Numbered from the stretch's first letter, positions 35,311 through 45,157 are shown. The stretch: 64,000 nt of DNA from an uncultured Emergencia sp. (GCA_937997955.1 CALLDR010000133.1:13882-77881), one strand, 5' to 3'. A program made the numbers and translations. The notes: generated by a model not told the origin, from the letters alone.

Positions 35311-36000
35311 TCAAGCCCCTGCATTTTCCGCAGCGCCATTCCCCCCCAGGAATTCCACGGCCACGCGCGCGCACCACTGGGCGCCCATCCCGTTAAAATC
35401 GTAATCCGCGGAGTACTCGTTGATATCCACGCCGATCACCTTTTGTCTGGAGATCCTTCTGATCGCGTGGAACATTTCATCAGTTGTCATGCCCCAGATT
35501 TCAGGAGCCTTCTGAGAGCATACGGCGCTGGGCTCCATCACATCGATATCAAGGGACATGTATATGCCGTCTGTTCCATCTGTGGCGATGGCAAGAGCCT
35601 CATCCATCACGTCTTTGATGCCTCTGTCTTTAATCTCGTCGATGGTTATATATCTGTGGCCAAGTCCCCTTGCCACATTTCTCTCATACAGACCGTTTCT
35701 CACTCCGCGCATGCCAATCTCAACAAAGTTGGACGGATCGATCTTTCCAAGCTGGAAAGCCTGATACCACTGAGAGGACGCCCAGTTCAAAGGGTCATTA
35801 CAAAGATCCAAACGGGAATCAAACACAATAAGGCCGACTTTCTTGGCCCTTGGCTTCAAGACTGCCTTCAGCGCAGGAATAGGCACCGTATGGTCTCCGC
35901 CAAAGACGATAGGCACAGCTCCGGCTTTTACGATATCCGCGACTCTGGCTTCCGCCTTATCGATAAAGGTTGGCGTATCGCCTCTTAAAATATGATACCA
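35311..36000 (-). pseudogene. N-terminally truncated ureohydrolase (arginase/agmatinase family)
   Basis: The readable part begins near RGDTPTFIDKAEARV and continues through IVFGGDHTVP, SLDIDVMEP and GVDINEY to the C-terminus, the second two-thirds of an agmatinase/arginase-like enzyme. About 100 N-terminal residues are missing. The metal motif normally DAHxD reads DSRLD, losing a Mn-ligand His. The only available start is a GTG at 35916 inside the family core. Upstream, in another frame, lies the start of an ornithine cyclodeaminase gene, so a deletion has joined two genes. Function is very probably lost. Confidence 0.75.
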
Positions 36001-36121
36001 GCGGCCATACCACGGTCTTTCCTTCCGCCTTGCGCTGATAAACAGATTTTACGCCCTCTATAACCTCAGGCATTTCAAGAATCTGCTCAAGATCCTTTCG
36101 CCCCAGAATTTTTATTTCCAT
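35987..36121 (-). pseudogene. Ornithine cyclodeaminase N-terminal fragment
   Basis: From the ATG at 36121 about 45 codons match the start of ornithine cyclodeaminase/mu-crystallin proteins (KILGRKDLEQILEMPEVIEG, then AEGKTVVWPLV). The frame then degenerates and stops within 10-15 codons, inside the ureohydrolase sequence of a different frame. GGAGGCGG precedes the ATG, so the start signals survive. Confidence 0.65.
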
Positions 36122-36128
36122 ATTCCGC

Positions 36129-36182
36129 CTCCATCTTATTAGATTCTGTCATTAATTTAGATACTATCATCAATTTAGATTC
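36129..36182. repeat. Three 18-base tandem repeats
   Basis: Units at 36129-36146, 36147-36164 and 36165-36182 share the core TCAT-N4-TTTAGAT with mismatches (first unit most diverged). They lie just upstream of the cyclodeaminase fragment. The region 36183-36316 is A-rich and holds no gene I can support. Confidence 0.65.
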
Positions 36183-36316
36183 CGTTATCAACATTAAACG
36201 CAAATACTGTGCCAGCAGTTTTAGCCAAAAAAGGCGGAAAAATGGGCAAAAAACGCAAAAAAATCGTAAAAAAACAGAGCAAACAGACAGGTATTCATCA
36301 TAGTGCCAGATTTTCA

Positions 36317-37183
36317 TCAGGTCGTCAAGGTGTCTTCCCCTTTATCCCGAAGCAGGAAGAAAGCGGCCGTAAACACCGCAGCCAGCATCAGCGCCTGCAG
36401 CGCGGCCTCCGGCACAAACCGTATCAGGCTGACGCCGACCAGGCTGCCCAGAATGCCAAAGGGGATCTCGCATAACACCGCCTTCAGCTGAAAGCGCCCC
36501 GTGCTGGCGTATTTGATGCCTCCCATGCAGCATCCGAAGGAGCTGGCCACCACGGCCAGGGCGATGGCCGAAACCGCCGGCATGCCCATGAGCATGAAGA
36601 TCGAGGCGATCGGGGCCGTAGACGAAAGTCCCACCATGCCGAAGGCCATCAAGAGGAACACGCAGGCAGCGGCCAGGGCCATCTGGGCGCTGGTCAGCTG
36701 AGAATCCCCAGCGCCTCCGCTCACAGGGAGCAGCAGCTTCGCAAGTATGATACACGCCGAAACAAACAAGGCCGTCATCACCATCCGCCGGATCGTCTTC
36801 GGACGGCACCGGGATACCACAGACGCGCCAAAATAAGAACCCGCGGCAGAGACGGCGGCGAAGATGAAAATCCATTTCAGATCGATGTCGATGTAGGCGA
36901 TATAGGCATAGGACATGGTGCAGAAAGGAATCACCGCGCAGGTCACAATGGTCCCCGGCAGATCCTCCATGGGCACATAGCGCTTCCTTCTGAACACCAG
37001 CGTATTCAGGGCCGAATCCGAAACACCGAAAGATGTGACGATGTAGACCAGGAATCCGAAAAACGAGTAGTACGCGGCGCTGCCCGCCTCCCCTTTCAGC
37101 CGCTCCCTGTCCTTGAGATAAATAACCAGGATCTCCGCCAAAAACAGCAGTATCATCAAAATATAGAACGTCTTTAAAATCAT
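36317..37183 (-). CDS. Sulfite exporter TauE/SafE family membrane protein
   Basis: A 288-residue membrane protein from the ATG at 37183 (MILKTFYIL), preferred since GGGAG precedes it. It has about eight hydrophobic segments and the duplicated TauE/SafE pattern (GVSDSALNTLVF in the first half, FGCCMGGIKYAST in the second). The family moves sulfite, sulfoacetate or other small organic anions. It stands alone; the substrate is not indicated. Confidence 0.8.
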   Translation of the reverse strand: MILKTFYILMILLFLAEILVIYLKDRERLKGEAGSAAYYSFFGFLVYIVTSFGVSDSALNTLVFRRKRYVPMEDLPGTIVTCAVIPFCTMSYAYIAYIDIDLKWIFIFAAVSAAGSYFGASVVSRCRPKTIRRMVMTALFVSACIILAKLLLPVSGGAGDSQLTSAQMALAAACVFLLMAFGMVGLSSTAPIASIFMLMGMPAVSAIALAVVASSFGCCMGGIKYASTGRFQLKAVLCEIPFGILGSLVGVSLIRFVPEAALQALMLAAVFTAAFFLLRDKGEDTLTT

Positions 37184-37407
37184 CTGCGCTCTCCCTTCCA
37201 GCATACAAATTGTGTCATTTCGCGTCGTTATTCTGCGCACGACTACACATGATATTAAAGCAAGAACTATACCAATCTTACATCAAAGGCCCCGCCGGAG
37301 CAATAGAAAAAAGAGCCGATCGAAAATTTTGCAGAAAAGAAAATGCAGCAGATGCTTGTGATTTTCGGCAAGTTCACGTATACTTATAATGAAGAGCGGA
37401 GGTACGG

Positions 37408-39105
37408 ATGATGAACGAAAAAATAATTCCAATTGGTTATGAGGATATCAAACGATATATAGATATGAACCTATATTATGTCGATAAAACATGGATGCTG
37501 CGGGATTTTATTGACATGCATTCTTCAGTTACCCTGTTTACCAGACCGCGGCGCTTCGGCAAGACGCTGAACCAGAGCATGTTCCGCCGCTTCTTTGAAG
37601 ATGAGCGCACGGCGGACGGAACGCCGGTGGATAACCGCTATCTCTTTGACGATCTTGCGATTTCGTCATGCGGTGAGAAATACCTGCGGCACCAGCAGCA
37701 GTACCCGGTGATCAATTTATCGCTGAAATCCGGGAAACAACCCAGCTATGAGATGGCCTACCGGAGCCTCCTTGATGAAATCATCAAGGAATTTCAGCGT
37801 CATTCGTACATCTTAAATGGTGAAATGGCAAGCAGAGACCGGAAAATCTTCGTCGATATTCTTAACGAAAAAGCCCAAGATATTCAATACGCTAAGGCAT
37901 TGGGAATTTTATCTGTCTGCCTGGAAAAATACCACGGCAGGAAGTGCATCATCCTCATTGACGAATACGATGTACCGCTGGAAAACGCATGGTTCAGAGG
38001 CTTCTATGATAAAATGATCGGCTTTATCCGCTCGCTGTTTGAGTCAGCCTTAAAGACCAATGACAGCCTGGAGTTCGGCATGATCACCGGATGCCTTAGA
38101 ATCAGCAGGGAAAGTATCTTCACCGGTCTGAACAATTTGGAGATCAACTCCGTAACAGGGCCAGAATATGGAGACGCTTTCGGCTTTACGGAAGCAGAGA
38201 TCCGGAAAATGCTTTCTTATTATAAATTAGAAGACAAGTTCTCAGAGCTGAAGGACTGGTATGACGGCTATCTTTTTGGAAAGAACGAGATCTACAACCC
38301 GTGGAGCATCATCAACTATGTAAAAACGGCTGTGGCCGATCCAGGAGCCTTTCCAAAAGCCTATTGGAGCAACACGTCTTCCAATAGCATCGTCAGAGAG
38401 ATCATCGAAAACGCGGATCAGGAGATGAGAGATGAGGTAGAGCAGCTTATGACTGGCGAAGCGTTGGAAAAGCCTATTCATGAGGAAATCACCTATGCAG
38501 ATATTCACGAAAGCAGTGACAACCTGTGGAACTTCCTGTACTTTACCGGATATCTGACATCGGCGGGACAGCGTTATGACGGTGAAAAGACTTATACCAA
38601 GATGGTGATTCCGAATACAGAGATCAGGACGATCTATCGCGACACCATTTTGCGCTGGTTTGACAAGAGCCTGGAGCAGAAGGATCTGCGGCCTCTGATC
38701 AAAGCCATTGAGGAAGGAAACTGCGACGAGATCGGAGACATCATCAGCGATGAGCTGATGGATACGATCAGTTTTTTCGACTATGGAGAAAACTACTACC
38801 AGGGGTTCCTCACGGGACTGTTGAAAGCCGGCGGCGGCTACCTGGTTCAGTCAAACCGTGAAAGCGGTTATGGACGGACAGACCTGGTGATGAAGACACG
38901 GAGAATCCGCAACGGTAAGGCGGTGATTTTGGAATTGAAAGTGGCAGGTTCTTTTGAAGCTATGGAAGAAAAATGCCTGGAGGCCCTTGCGCAGATTGAA
39001 AAAAGAAAGTATGCCGAAAGTCTGCAGCGCGAAGGCTACCGCAACATTATCAGATATGGGATATGCTTTTTCAAAAAAGAATGCATGGTGTTAAAGGGAA
39101 ATTGA
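37408..39105 (+). CDS. AAA-ATPase-like protein with PD-(D/E)XK nuclease domain
   Basis: A 565-residue protein of the AAA-ATPase_like/PDDEXK_9 family common in anaerobes. The N-terminal half carries the family P-loop region TRPRRFGKTLNQSM (near 52-65) and Walker B CIILIDEYDVPL. The C-terminus has the nuclease pattern GYGRTDLVM and AVILELKVA. GGAGGTACGG precedes ATG 37408, with a second ATG next to it; TATAAT is at 37385-37390. The role of this family is unknown; many copies occur per genome and defence or mobile-element links have been suggested. Confidence 0.85.
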   Translation: MMNEKIIPIGYEDIKRYIDMNLYYVDKTWMLRDFIDMHSSVTLFTRPRRFGKTLNQSMFRRFFEDERTADGTPVDNRYLFDDLAISSCGEKYLRHQQQYPVINLSLKSGKQPSYEMAYRSLLDEIIKEFQRHSYILNGEMASRDRKIFVDILNEKAQDIQYAKALGILSVCLEKYHGRKCIILIDEYDVPLENAWFRGFYDKMIGFIRSLFESALKTNDSLEFGMITGCLRISRESIFTGLNNLEINSVTGPEYGDAFGFTEAEIRKMLSYYKLEDKFSELKDWYDGYLFGKNEIYNPWSIINYVKTAVADPGAFPKAYWSNTSSNSIVREIIENADQEMRDEVEQLMTGEALEKPIHEEITYADIHESSDNLWNFLYFTGYLTSAGQRYDGEKTYTKMVIPNTEIRTIYRDTILRWFDKSLEQKDLRPLIKAIEEGNCDEIGDIISDELMDTISFFDYGENYYQGFLTGLLKAGGGYLVQSNRESGYGRTDLVMKTRRIRNGKAVILELKVAGSFEAMEEKCLEALAQIEKRKYAESLQREGYRNIIRYGICFFKKECMVLKGN

Positions 39106-39111
39106 TGTGAA

Positions 39112-39153
39112 AACCCCTGCTTTGCCTCCTGTCTAAGAGACAAAGCAGGGGTT
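39112..39153. terminator. Bidirectional terminator
   Basis: AACCCCTGCTTTG (39112-39124) pairs with CAAAGCAGGGGTT (39141-39153) between convergent genes. Confidence 0.9.
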
Positions 39154-39174
39154 ATATTATGGCCCCAATCCCTG

Positions 39175-40146
39175 TCACTCTGCCCGTCTCTTCCGGACAA
39201 AGAAGACGCTGACCAGCAGAATAATACCCAGGATCGCCGCCGACAGGTGGGAATCCAGCCGGAAGCCGTTGAAGCCGGTGGAGATCACCTGAATCAGGAT
39301 GACCGCCAGAATCAGCCCGCTGATCCTGCCCTTTCCGCCGTCGGGATTGACCCCGCCCAGAACCGCGATGAGCACAGTCTGCATCAGATAGCTGGAGGCG
39401 TAAGCCGCGGAGGCGGAGCTGAACCGGGACGTCATGATGACTGCCGCGACGCCGACGAAGAAGCCGGAAAGGACGTAGGTCCGCACAGTCAGCAGCACGG
39501 TGCTGGTCCCGTGGAAACGGGACACCACCCGGTTCGAGCCGTAAATATACATTTCACGCCCCTGGCCCGTGCGCCGCAGAACCAGATCGGCGAACACCAT
39601 ACAGAGGACGAACAAAACCACCGAAAATGGAATGCCGAAAATCATGCCGCTTCCGATTTTGCTCAGGGAAGCTGAAGACGCGCTCATGACGCTGCCTCCT
39701 GTCAAAAGCAGGTTCAGCCCGCCGATGAGCATCTGGGTGCTGAGGGTCGCCAGAATATCCGGCACGTGGAAGACGGCGATGAGGACGCCGTTGAGTACGC
39801 CGACGGCCATGCTGACCGCCACGCCGGCGACGATGGCGGCCGCCACCACGGAGACGCTGTCTCCCCCTTCCGGCAGCCACCTGCCCAGAATGGCGATCAT
39901 GACGATGCCAGACAGGTTTGCCGACGCGATGCAGGAAAGATTGATGCCGCCGACCAGCATGGTGATCCCCATGCCCAGGGTCAGAATCCCGATCTCAGGA
40001 AATTGAAGACAGATAGACTGCAGCGTCTTCACCGACAACAGCCCCGGCTGCGCGATGCAGAACCCGGCAGCAAACACCGCCAGCAGAGCGGTCAAAATGA
40101 TATTTTCCTTGCGCTTACCCAGCCCCTTGGCCATCTTCTTTTCCAT
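39175..40146 (-). CDS. Sugar ABC transporter permease (RbsC-like), second
   Basis: A 323-residue permease from the ATG at 40146 (MEKKMAKG), set by AAGGAGGCTG. It has about eight to ten hydrophobic segments, GINLSCIASANLSGIV and the C-terminal AVLGGVNPDGGKGRISG motif of BPD_transp_2 permeases. It overlaps the preceding permease by 32 bases and probably forms a heterodimeric channel with it. Last gene of the sugar operon. Confidence 0.85.
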   Translation of the reverse strand: MEKKMAKGLGKRKENIILTALLAVFAAGFCIAQPGLLSVKTLQSICLQFPEIGILTLGMGITMLVGGINLSCIASANLSGIVMIAILGRWLPEGGDSVSVVAAAIVAGVAVSMAVGVLNGVLIAVFHVPDILATLSTQMLIGGLNLLLTGGSVMSASSASLSKIGSGMIFGIPFSVVLFVLCMVFADLVLRRTGQGREMYIYGSNRVVSRFHGTSTVLLTVRTYVLSGFFVGVAAVIMTSRFSSASAAYASSYLMQTVLIAVLGGVNPDGGKGRISGLILAVILIQVISTGFNGFRLDSHLSAAILGIILLVSVFFVRKRRAE

Positions 40147-41113
40147 GGCGCAGCCTCCTTCCCTTTTTCTCAATAGATGAAATTCCCGTCATACAGAAGC
40201 AGATCAGAATGATCAGGCCGGTCAGAAAGTCAAACCAGTAGCTGCTGATGCCGATGAGGACGATGCCGTTGCCCACCGCGCCGATGAGCAGAGTTCCGAT
40301 CAGCGTGCCTATGGCCGTTCCCCTTCCGCCGGTCAGCGCGGCGCCGCCCATGACCACCATGGCCAGAACCTCCAGCTCGCCGCCGTACATGGTATTGGGA
40401 GCCACCGTCTGGCTCAGGTACATCTGAAGCAGTCCCGCCGCCGCCGACAGGAGGCCCAGATATCCGTAGATGCAAAAATCGATTTTCAGCACGGAAATGC
40501 CCAGCCTTTTGGCCGCCGTTTTATTTCCTCCTATGGCAAAGACGCACCGCCCGATCTTCGTAAAACGAAGCAGGATCCCCGTCAGCAGAAAGACGCCCAG
40601 CATCAGCAGGATTGGCATGGTACCCACCAAAAAGCTGCTCTTCGTGGAAAACCACGCGGGAAAGTGGTTCAGCAGCTTTCCCTTGCTGAGCCAGATCAGC
40701 AGGCCGTAGTAGACGTTGCTGGTGGCGATGGTCACGATGATGGCAGGCGCCTGCAGCAGATAGATCAGCCCGCCGTTGATGACTCCCAGCAGAATTCCCA
40801 CCGCGGCGCCCAGGAGACAGACAGAAAGCAGATTGGCCGACCCGCTGAGCAGCATGAAGTAGCCGCAGCTGTACTGCACCACGGCGGCGATGGACATGAA
40901 GGAGATATCGATGCCCCCTGAGATCAGAATGACCAGGACGCCGGCCGCCAGAATTCCAGTGGTGGCGATACCGGAGACCATGTCCTGAAGGTTCTCCGCA
41001 GTGTTGAACACCCCGCCCGTCTTGTATGATAAAAAGAGAAATACCACACAGGTGATCAGAAACAGGTACGTCTCGTGCTGATGAAAAAGTCTCTGTAGCT
41101 GCTTATTCCTCAT
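40115..41113 (-). CDS. Sugar ABC transporter permease (RbsC-like), first
   Basis: A 332-residue BPD_transp_2 permease (SGGIDISFMSIAAVVQY, VVMGGAALTGGRGTAIGT). Its ATG overlaps the ATPase stop. Two different permeases recall the two-permease rhamnose and AI-2 (Lsr) importers. Confidence 0.87.
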   Translation of the reverse strand: MRNKQLQRLFHQHETYLFLITCVVFLFLSYKTGGVFNTAENLQDMVSGIATTGILAAGVLVILISGGIDISFMSIAAVVQYSCGYFMLLSGSANLLSVCLLGAAVGILLGVINGGLIYLLQAPAIIVTIATSNVYYGLLIWLSKGKLLNHFPAWFSTKSSFLVGTMPILLMLGVFLLTGILLRFTKIGRCVFAIGGNKTAAKRLGISVLKIDFCIYGYLGLLSAAAGLLQMYLSQTVAPNTMYGGELEVLAMVVMGGAALTGGRGTAIGTLIGTLLIGAVGNGIVLIGISSYWFDFLTGLIILICFCMTGISSIEKKGRRLRHGKEDGQGAG

Positions 41114-42575
41114 AATTTATCCTTTCTTCAAATTCTTCCAGGGTCAGGCCGGACAAGTCCACGGTGGATTTGATCCCGCCCTTTTCCATGATCATGGCCC
41201 TGCCGCAGTTGTGAAAGATCTCCTGGGGCTCGTCGGAGATCAGAAGGATGCCCATTCCCTGTTCCGACAGCTTCTGTATGATCTCGTAGATGGCGTATTT
41301 TGCCCCGATGTCGATGCCGTTGGTGGGCTGGTCTAAAATCAGCGCCTTCGGCTGAATGGAAAGCCACTTGGCCAGCACCACCTTTTGCTGGTTGCCGCCG
41401 GAGAGGCTGGAAACCGTCAGTTCCGGCTCCGCGCTTCTGATGGCGAGCCGCGAAATCCAGTCCCTGGTACAGCTGTCGGTCTTCTTTGGCGACAGCAGCG
41501 GCAGCCTTCCCCGGCACTGATCCAGGACCAGGGCCGTCAGGTTCAGCTCCGTGGGCTGGTCGATGGCGACGCCCTGAAGCACCCGGTCCTCCGGAACGTA
41601 AGCGATGCCCTGCCGGATTGCCTGCCGGTTGTTCTTCAGCTGAAGAGGCTCCCCCTCCAGCAAAACCCTTCCCCGATCAAAGGGCTGCAGGCCGAAGATG
41701 CTCTGAGCCACCTCTGAACGCCCCGCGCCCAGAGAGCCGATCAGTCCCAGCACCTCTCCTTTTCTCAGTGTAAAGGAGACGTCGTGAAACTGTCCTTCCC
41801 TGCCCAGGTTTTCCACCTGAAGCAGAGGCGGTTCCCCGGCCTCGACCGCTTGACCGGCCCCTTCGGCGGCCTCCTTTCTCCTTCCCAGGAACTGCAGCTT
41901 CTGGCCGCTGATCAGGTAGGCCAGCTCCTCTTCATCTGCCTCATCGCGGGCGATGGTCTTCCGCACCACGCCGTCCCGCATCACCGTAATCCGATCGGCG
42001 ATCTGAATGATCTCGTCCAGCTTGTGGCCTACAAAGATGATGGAGACGCCTTCTTCCTTCAGCCTGGAAACGATGGAAAACAGAGAGGCGATCTCCCTCT
42101 TTGTCAGAGAGGACGTAGGCTCGTCCATGATGAGGATCCGGCTGTCGGCGGTCAGAGCGCGGGCAATAGCCACCAGCTGCCTGTCGGCCACAGACAGTCC
42201 GGCCACCTGCGCGTCGGGATCAAGGCGCGCGCCCAGCCTGGACAGCGTTTCCTCCGCCGCCCTTCTCAGCTCTTTCCGCCCGCGCCTGCCCTTTTCCAGA
42301 AACAGGGGAAGATAGATGTTTTCCGCCGCGGTCATATTGGGGAACAGGCTCAGGTCCTGATAGATGACCGCCACGCCCTCAATATTAGCAGGAATGCCGG
42401 AATCCTGAAGCAGGACTCCGGCTATAATTTTGATCAAAGTAGACTTTCCACAACCGTTTTGACCGACCAGGCAGTGAACCTCTCCCCGCCGCAGATCGAA
42501 GCTGACGTCGGAAAGGGCCTTTACGCCGCCGAAGGTCTTATTGATATGTTGTAAGTTGAAAAGTATCTCTGGCAT
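41103..42575 (-). CDS. Sugar ABC transporter ATPase, duplicated (RbsA-like)
   Basis: A 490-residue tandem ATPase. The first half has GQNGCGKST, a signature region reading LSVADRQLVAIARAL, and ILIMDEPTSSL. The second half has the degenerate site GSLGAGRSE and LSGGNQQKVVLAKWL with LILDQPTNGID. This asymmetry is normal in the RbsA/MglA/LsrA class. It powers the two permeases downstream. Confidence 0.88.
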   Translation of the reverse strand: MPEILFNLQHINKTFGGVKALSDVSFDLRRGEVHCLVGQNGCGKSTLIKIIAGVLLQDSGIPANIEGVAVIYQDLSLFPNMTAAENIYLPLFLEKGRRGRKELRRAAEETLSRLGARLDPDAQVAGLSVADRQLVAIARALTADSRILIMDEPTSSLTKREIASLFSIVSRLKEEGVSIIFVGHKLDEIIQIADRITVMRDGVVRKTIARDEADEEELAYLISGQKLQFLGRRKEAAEGAGQAVEAGEPPLLQVENLGREGQFHDVSFTLRKGEVLGLIGSLGAGRSEVAQSIFGLQPFDRGRVLLEGEPLQLKNNRQAIRQGIAYVPEDRVLQGVAIDQPTELNLTALVLDQCRGRLPLLSPKKTDSCTRDWISRLAIRSAEPELTVSSLSGGNQQKVVLAKWLSIQPKALILDQPTNGIDIGAKYAIYEIIQKLSEQGMGILLISDEPQEIFHNCGRAMIMEKGGIKSTVDLSGLTLEEFEERINYEE

Positions 42576-42599
42576 TTTCGTCTCCTTTGGCGCTGCGAT

Positions 42600-43625
42600 T
42601 TAGAAGCCTAATTCTTCAGCGTTTTCAGAGGTGATGAACAGTGTCTTGTCGAAGGCCAGAGTCGTTCCGTTCAGGGTCGGCGTACCGATGCCGGATACCT
42701 CGAAATCGGAAGCGGTGACGTCCTCGCCGTTAAGCAGGGCGACAGCTGTCGTAATGGCCGCGTAACCGGAATCAGACGGATCCCACAGCAGTCCTTCGTA
42801 GATCGCGCCGCTCTCCAGATAGGAGATGCCCTCGCTCGGCATCAGGTTGCCCAGAATGGTAAACTCGCCGACCAGATCCTTCTCGATGATGGCTTCCGCC
42901 GCGCCGATCGGTCCCTGGCTGCCGAAGCTGATGATGCCGTCCAGGTCCGGATATGCCTTCAACAGCTCCAACGTCTTGCTTCTTGCGTCGTCCGCGCTCT
43001 CACCTACTGGAAGTCTGTCGGTGACCAGCTCGATGTCAGGATAGTTCTCCTCCAGATAAGCCTCTACATAGTCCGCCCAGGTCTTGTGGAGCGGCTGGGT
43101 CAGGCTGCCGACGAACTGAGCGTACTGTCCGGAGCCGCCGATCTGCTGAGCAAGGTCTTCCGCTGCCGCTTCCGCGAACTTCTGGTTGTCTACCAGCTCG
43201 ATGTCGTAGTCTACGCCCGCCTGGTCAGGGGATTCGTTGGAGAGGACCACGATGCCGGCGTCTCTCGCCTTATCCAGCACGGAGGCGATGGCTTCCGCGT
43301 CAGTCGGAACCACGATGATAGCGTCAACCTCCTGGCTGATCAGGTCTTCGATCAGCTTGATCTGCTCCGCGGAGTCTTCTTCCGTCGGTCCTACCACAAA
43401 GGCGTCCACGCCCAGCTCCTCCGCAGCCTTCTGCACGCCTTCTTCCAATCTGTTGAAGTAGGCGATACCGGTCAGCTTTACGACGACGCCGATGGTATAC
43501 TGGTCGTCTCCGCCGGAAGCCTGGCTGTCGTCACTGTCGGTGCTTCCGCAGCCTGCCATAACAGCCGCCACCAAAAGCAGACTGAGCAAAATGGCAAAAA
43601 TTCTCTTGGTTTTTTTGAGTCTCAT
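42600..43625 (-). CDS. Sugar-binding lipoprotein (RbsB/LsrB/RhaS-like)
   Basis: A 341-residue Peripla_BP_4-type binding protein with a lipoprotein signal (VMAGC, Cys near 26). GVVVKLTGIAYFNRLEEGVQ and AIIVVPTDAEAIASVLDKA are typical. Its ATG overlaps the kinase stop (ATGA). Closest in layout to AI-2/rhamnose binding proteins; the actual sugar is unknown. Confidence 0.85.
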   Translation of the reverse strand: MRLKKTKRIFAILLSLLLVAAVMAGCGSTDSDDSQASGGDDQYTIGVVVKLTGIAYFNRLEEGVQKAAEELGVDAFVVGPTEEDSAEQIKLIEDLISQEVDAIIVVPTDAEAIASVLDKARDAGIVVLSNESPDQAGVDYDIELVDNQKFAEAAAEDLAQQIGGSGQYAQFVGSLTQPLHKTWADYVEAYLEENYPDIELVTDRLPVGESADDARSKTLELLKAYPDLDGIISFGSQGPIGAAEAIIEKDLVGEFTILGNLMPSEGISYLESGAIYEGLLWDPSDSGYAAITTAVALLNGEDVTASDFEVSGIGTPTLNGTTLAFDKTLFITSENAEELGF

Positions 43626-45136
43626 TTCTTTCTTCCTCCTGAAATTGATTGATTTAATATATTTTGATATCGCAGCAGCACCCTTTCATCGGGCTCCCTA
43701 CTCTCATATCTGACTGTTTTAACGCTCCTGCCGATGAGCTTCCGGCAGGATTCTACGGTTCTCTCCGGTTCAAAATATTTCAGCTGCGCCAGCAGATTTC
43801 CATAGCTGGTGCTTTCGCTGCTGCCGGTGATCACGGTTTTGCCCGTGTAGTCGGCCGCCAGCTGGCAGAGCCTGCGGTTCCTGACGCCGCCGCCGACGAT
43901 ATACAGCCGGGCAAAGTCCTTCTGGCAGACCTGCTCCAGCTCCGCCACCGTGTCCCGGTAGCTGAGGGCCATGGAAAGCAGAAAGCTTTTGATGGCCTTC
44001 CCTATGTCATACGCTCCCTTTACCTGCCCCGTTTGGAGGAAGCTGTTCCAAAGCGCTTCCCCCATGCGGGCCGGATTAAAGAAACGGTTATCGTTGACGT
44101 CAAAGAGGGGAACGTCCTCATCTGAGGCGTCCATCAGCTGATAGAACTGATCCCAGGAGAGACTGCTGTCGTACTCCTGGCGCAGCCTCTGTATGATGAA
44201 CTGTCCCGCGTTGTTTTTCAGCAGGGTGATCCGGTCAAAGGCTCCCAGCTCGTTGGTCAGGTGACGCTCCATCACCGATGTATCCATCAGAGGCTCTTCC
44301 AGCTCCGTCCCGATCAGCGCCCAGGTTCCTGAGCTGATAAAGGCGAAGTCCTTCTCCTCCGCCGGGATCGCCAGCACCGCCGCCGCCGTATCGTGGGATG
44401 GGACGCAGATCACAGGGATCTCATAATCGATCCCCAGTTCTTCCCTGATGGAAAGGAGCAGATTTCCGATCCGCGTTCCGTGTATGCCTATAGGTGACAG
44501 CATAGAGGATGATATTCCCCCTTCCCGGCAGGCGCGCGGGCTTGGCTTCCGGCTTCCCACGTGCATCAGCTGCGACGTGGAAAACTCGCTGGGCTCGTTG
44601 CTCATGACCCCGGTAAACAGGTAGTTGAAAATATCCGGTATCATCAGCAGCTTGTCCGCGGCGCGGAGAAGGGACGGCGCGTACTTGCCGATGCCCTGCA
44701 GCATGAACAGGGAATTGATTTTGTCACACAGCAGGCCCGTTTCCCGGAAGAGTTCTCTCTCTTCCGCTTCTGACAGGCGTCCCGCCATTTCCGCGCCCAG
44801 CGGATTTCTATAACAAAGGGGATTTCCCAGCATGATCCCCTCCTTTGTAAAAAACGCGAAGTCCACGCCCCAGGTGCAGATACCGATCGAGTCGATTGCT
44901 TCCGTTTCTTTCACCGCGGCGGCCAGCCCCTTCAGCATCTTCTGATAGATGGCCGCCACATCCCAGTACTCGTAATCGCGGAGCCGGACGGCAGCGTTCT
45001 CTTCCTGTAAAAGCGTCTGGATATCCAGCCGCTCTCCGTCAAATCTGCCTAAGATCGCGCGCACTGACGTGTTGCTGCAATCGAAGGCGATCATATTTTT
45101 TATCTTTTTCCTTTGTTCCATCTTCCTTTGCTCCAT
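43622..45136 (-). CDS. FGGY-family carbohydrate kinase, rhamnulokinase-like
   Basis: A 504-residue kinase from the ATG at 45136, set by GGAGGAG. FGGY features: FDCSNTSVRAIL phosphate-1 region, CTWGVDFAFF, VPSHDTAAAVLAIP (likely catalytic Asp), SSGTWALIG and LYIVGGGVRNRRLCQLAA. Best fit is rhamnulokinase, phosphorylating a ketose for the adjacent class II aldolase. A related AI-2 or fuculose/ribulose kinase cannot be excluded. Confidence 0.82.
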   Translation of the reverse strand: MEQRKMEQRKKIKNMIAFDCSNTSVRAILGRFDGERLDIQTLLQEENAAVRLRDYEYWDVAAIYQKMLKGLAAAVKETEAIDSIGICTWGVDFAFFTKEGIMLGNPLCYRNPLGAEMAGRLSEAEERELFRETGLLCDKINSLFMLQGIGKYAPSLLRAADKLLMIPDIFNYLFTGVMSNEPSEFSTSQLMHVGSRKPSPRACREGGISSSMLSPIGIHGTRIGNLLLSIREELGIDYEIPVICVPSHDTAAAVLAIPAEEKDFAFISSGTWALIGTELEEPLMDTSVMERHLTNELGAFDRITLLKNNAGQFIIQRLRQEYDSSLSWDQFYQLMDASDEDVPLFDVNDNRFFNPARMGEALWNSFLQTGQVKGAYDIGKAIKSFLLSMALSYRDTVAELEQVCQKDFARLYIVGGGVRNRRLCQLAADYTGKTVITGSSESTSYGNLLAQLKYFEPERTVESCRKLIGRSVKTVRYESREPDERVLLRYQNILNQSISGGRKK

Positions 45137-45157
45137 CGCGTCTCCTCCGGCCACGGT

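Noticed and set aside
35987..36000. Programmed frameshift making a cyclodeaminase-ureohydrolase fusion
   Set aside because: Both parts are truncated, no slippery site is evident and a metal ligand is lost; deletion explains it better.
36087..36317. 76-codon minus-strand frame upstream of the cyclodeaminase fragment
   Set aside because: Built from the 18-base repeats and an A/T-rich tract, no ribosome site, overlaps the fragment in another frame.
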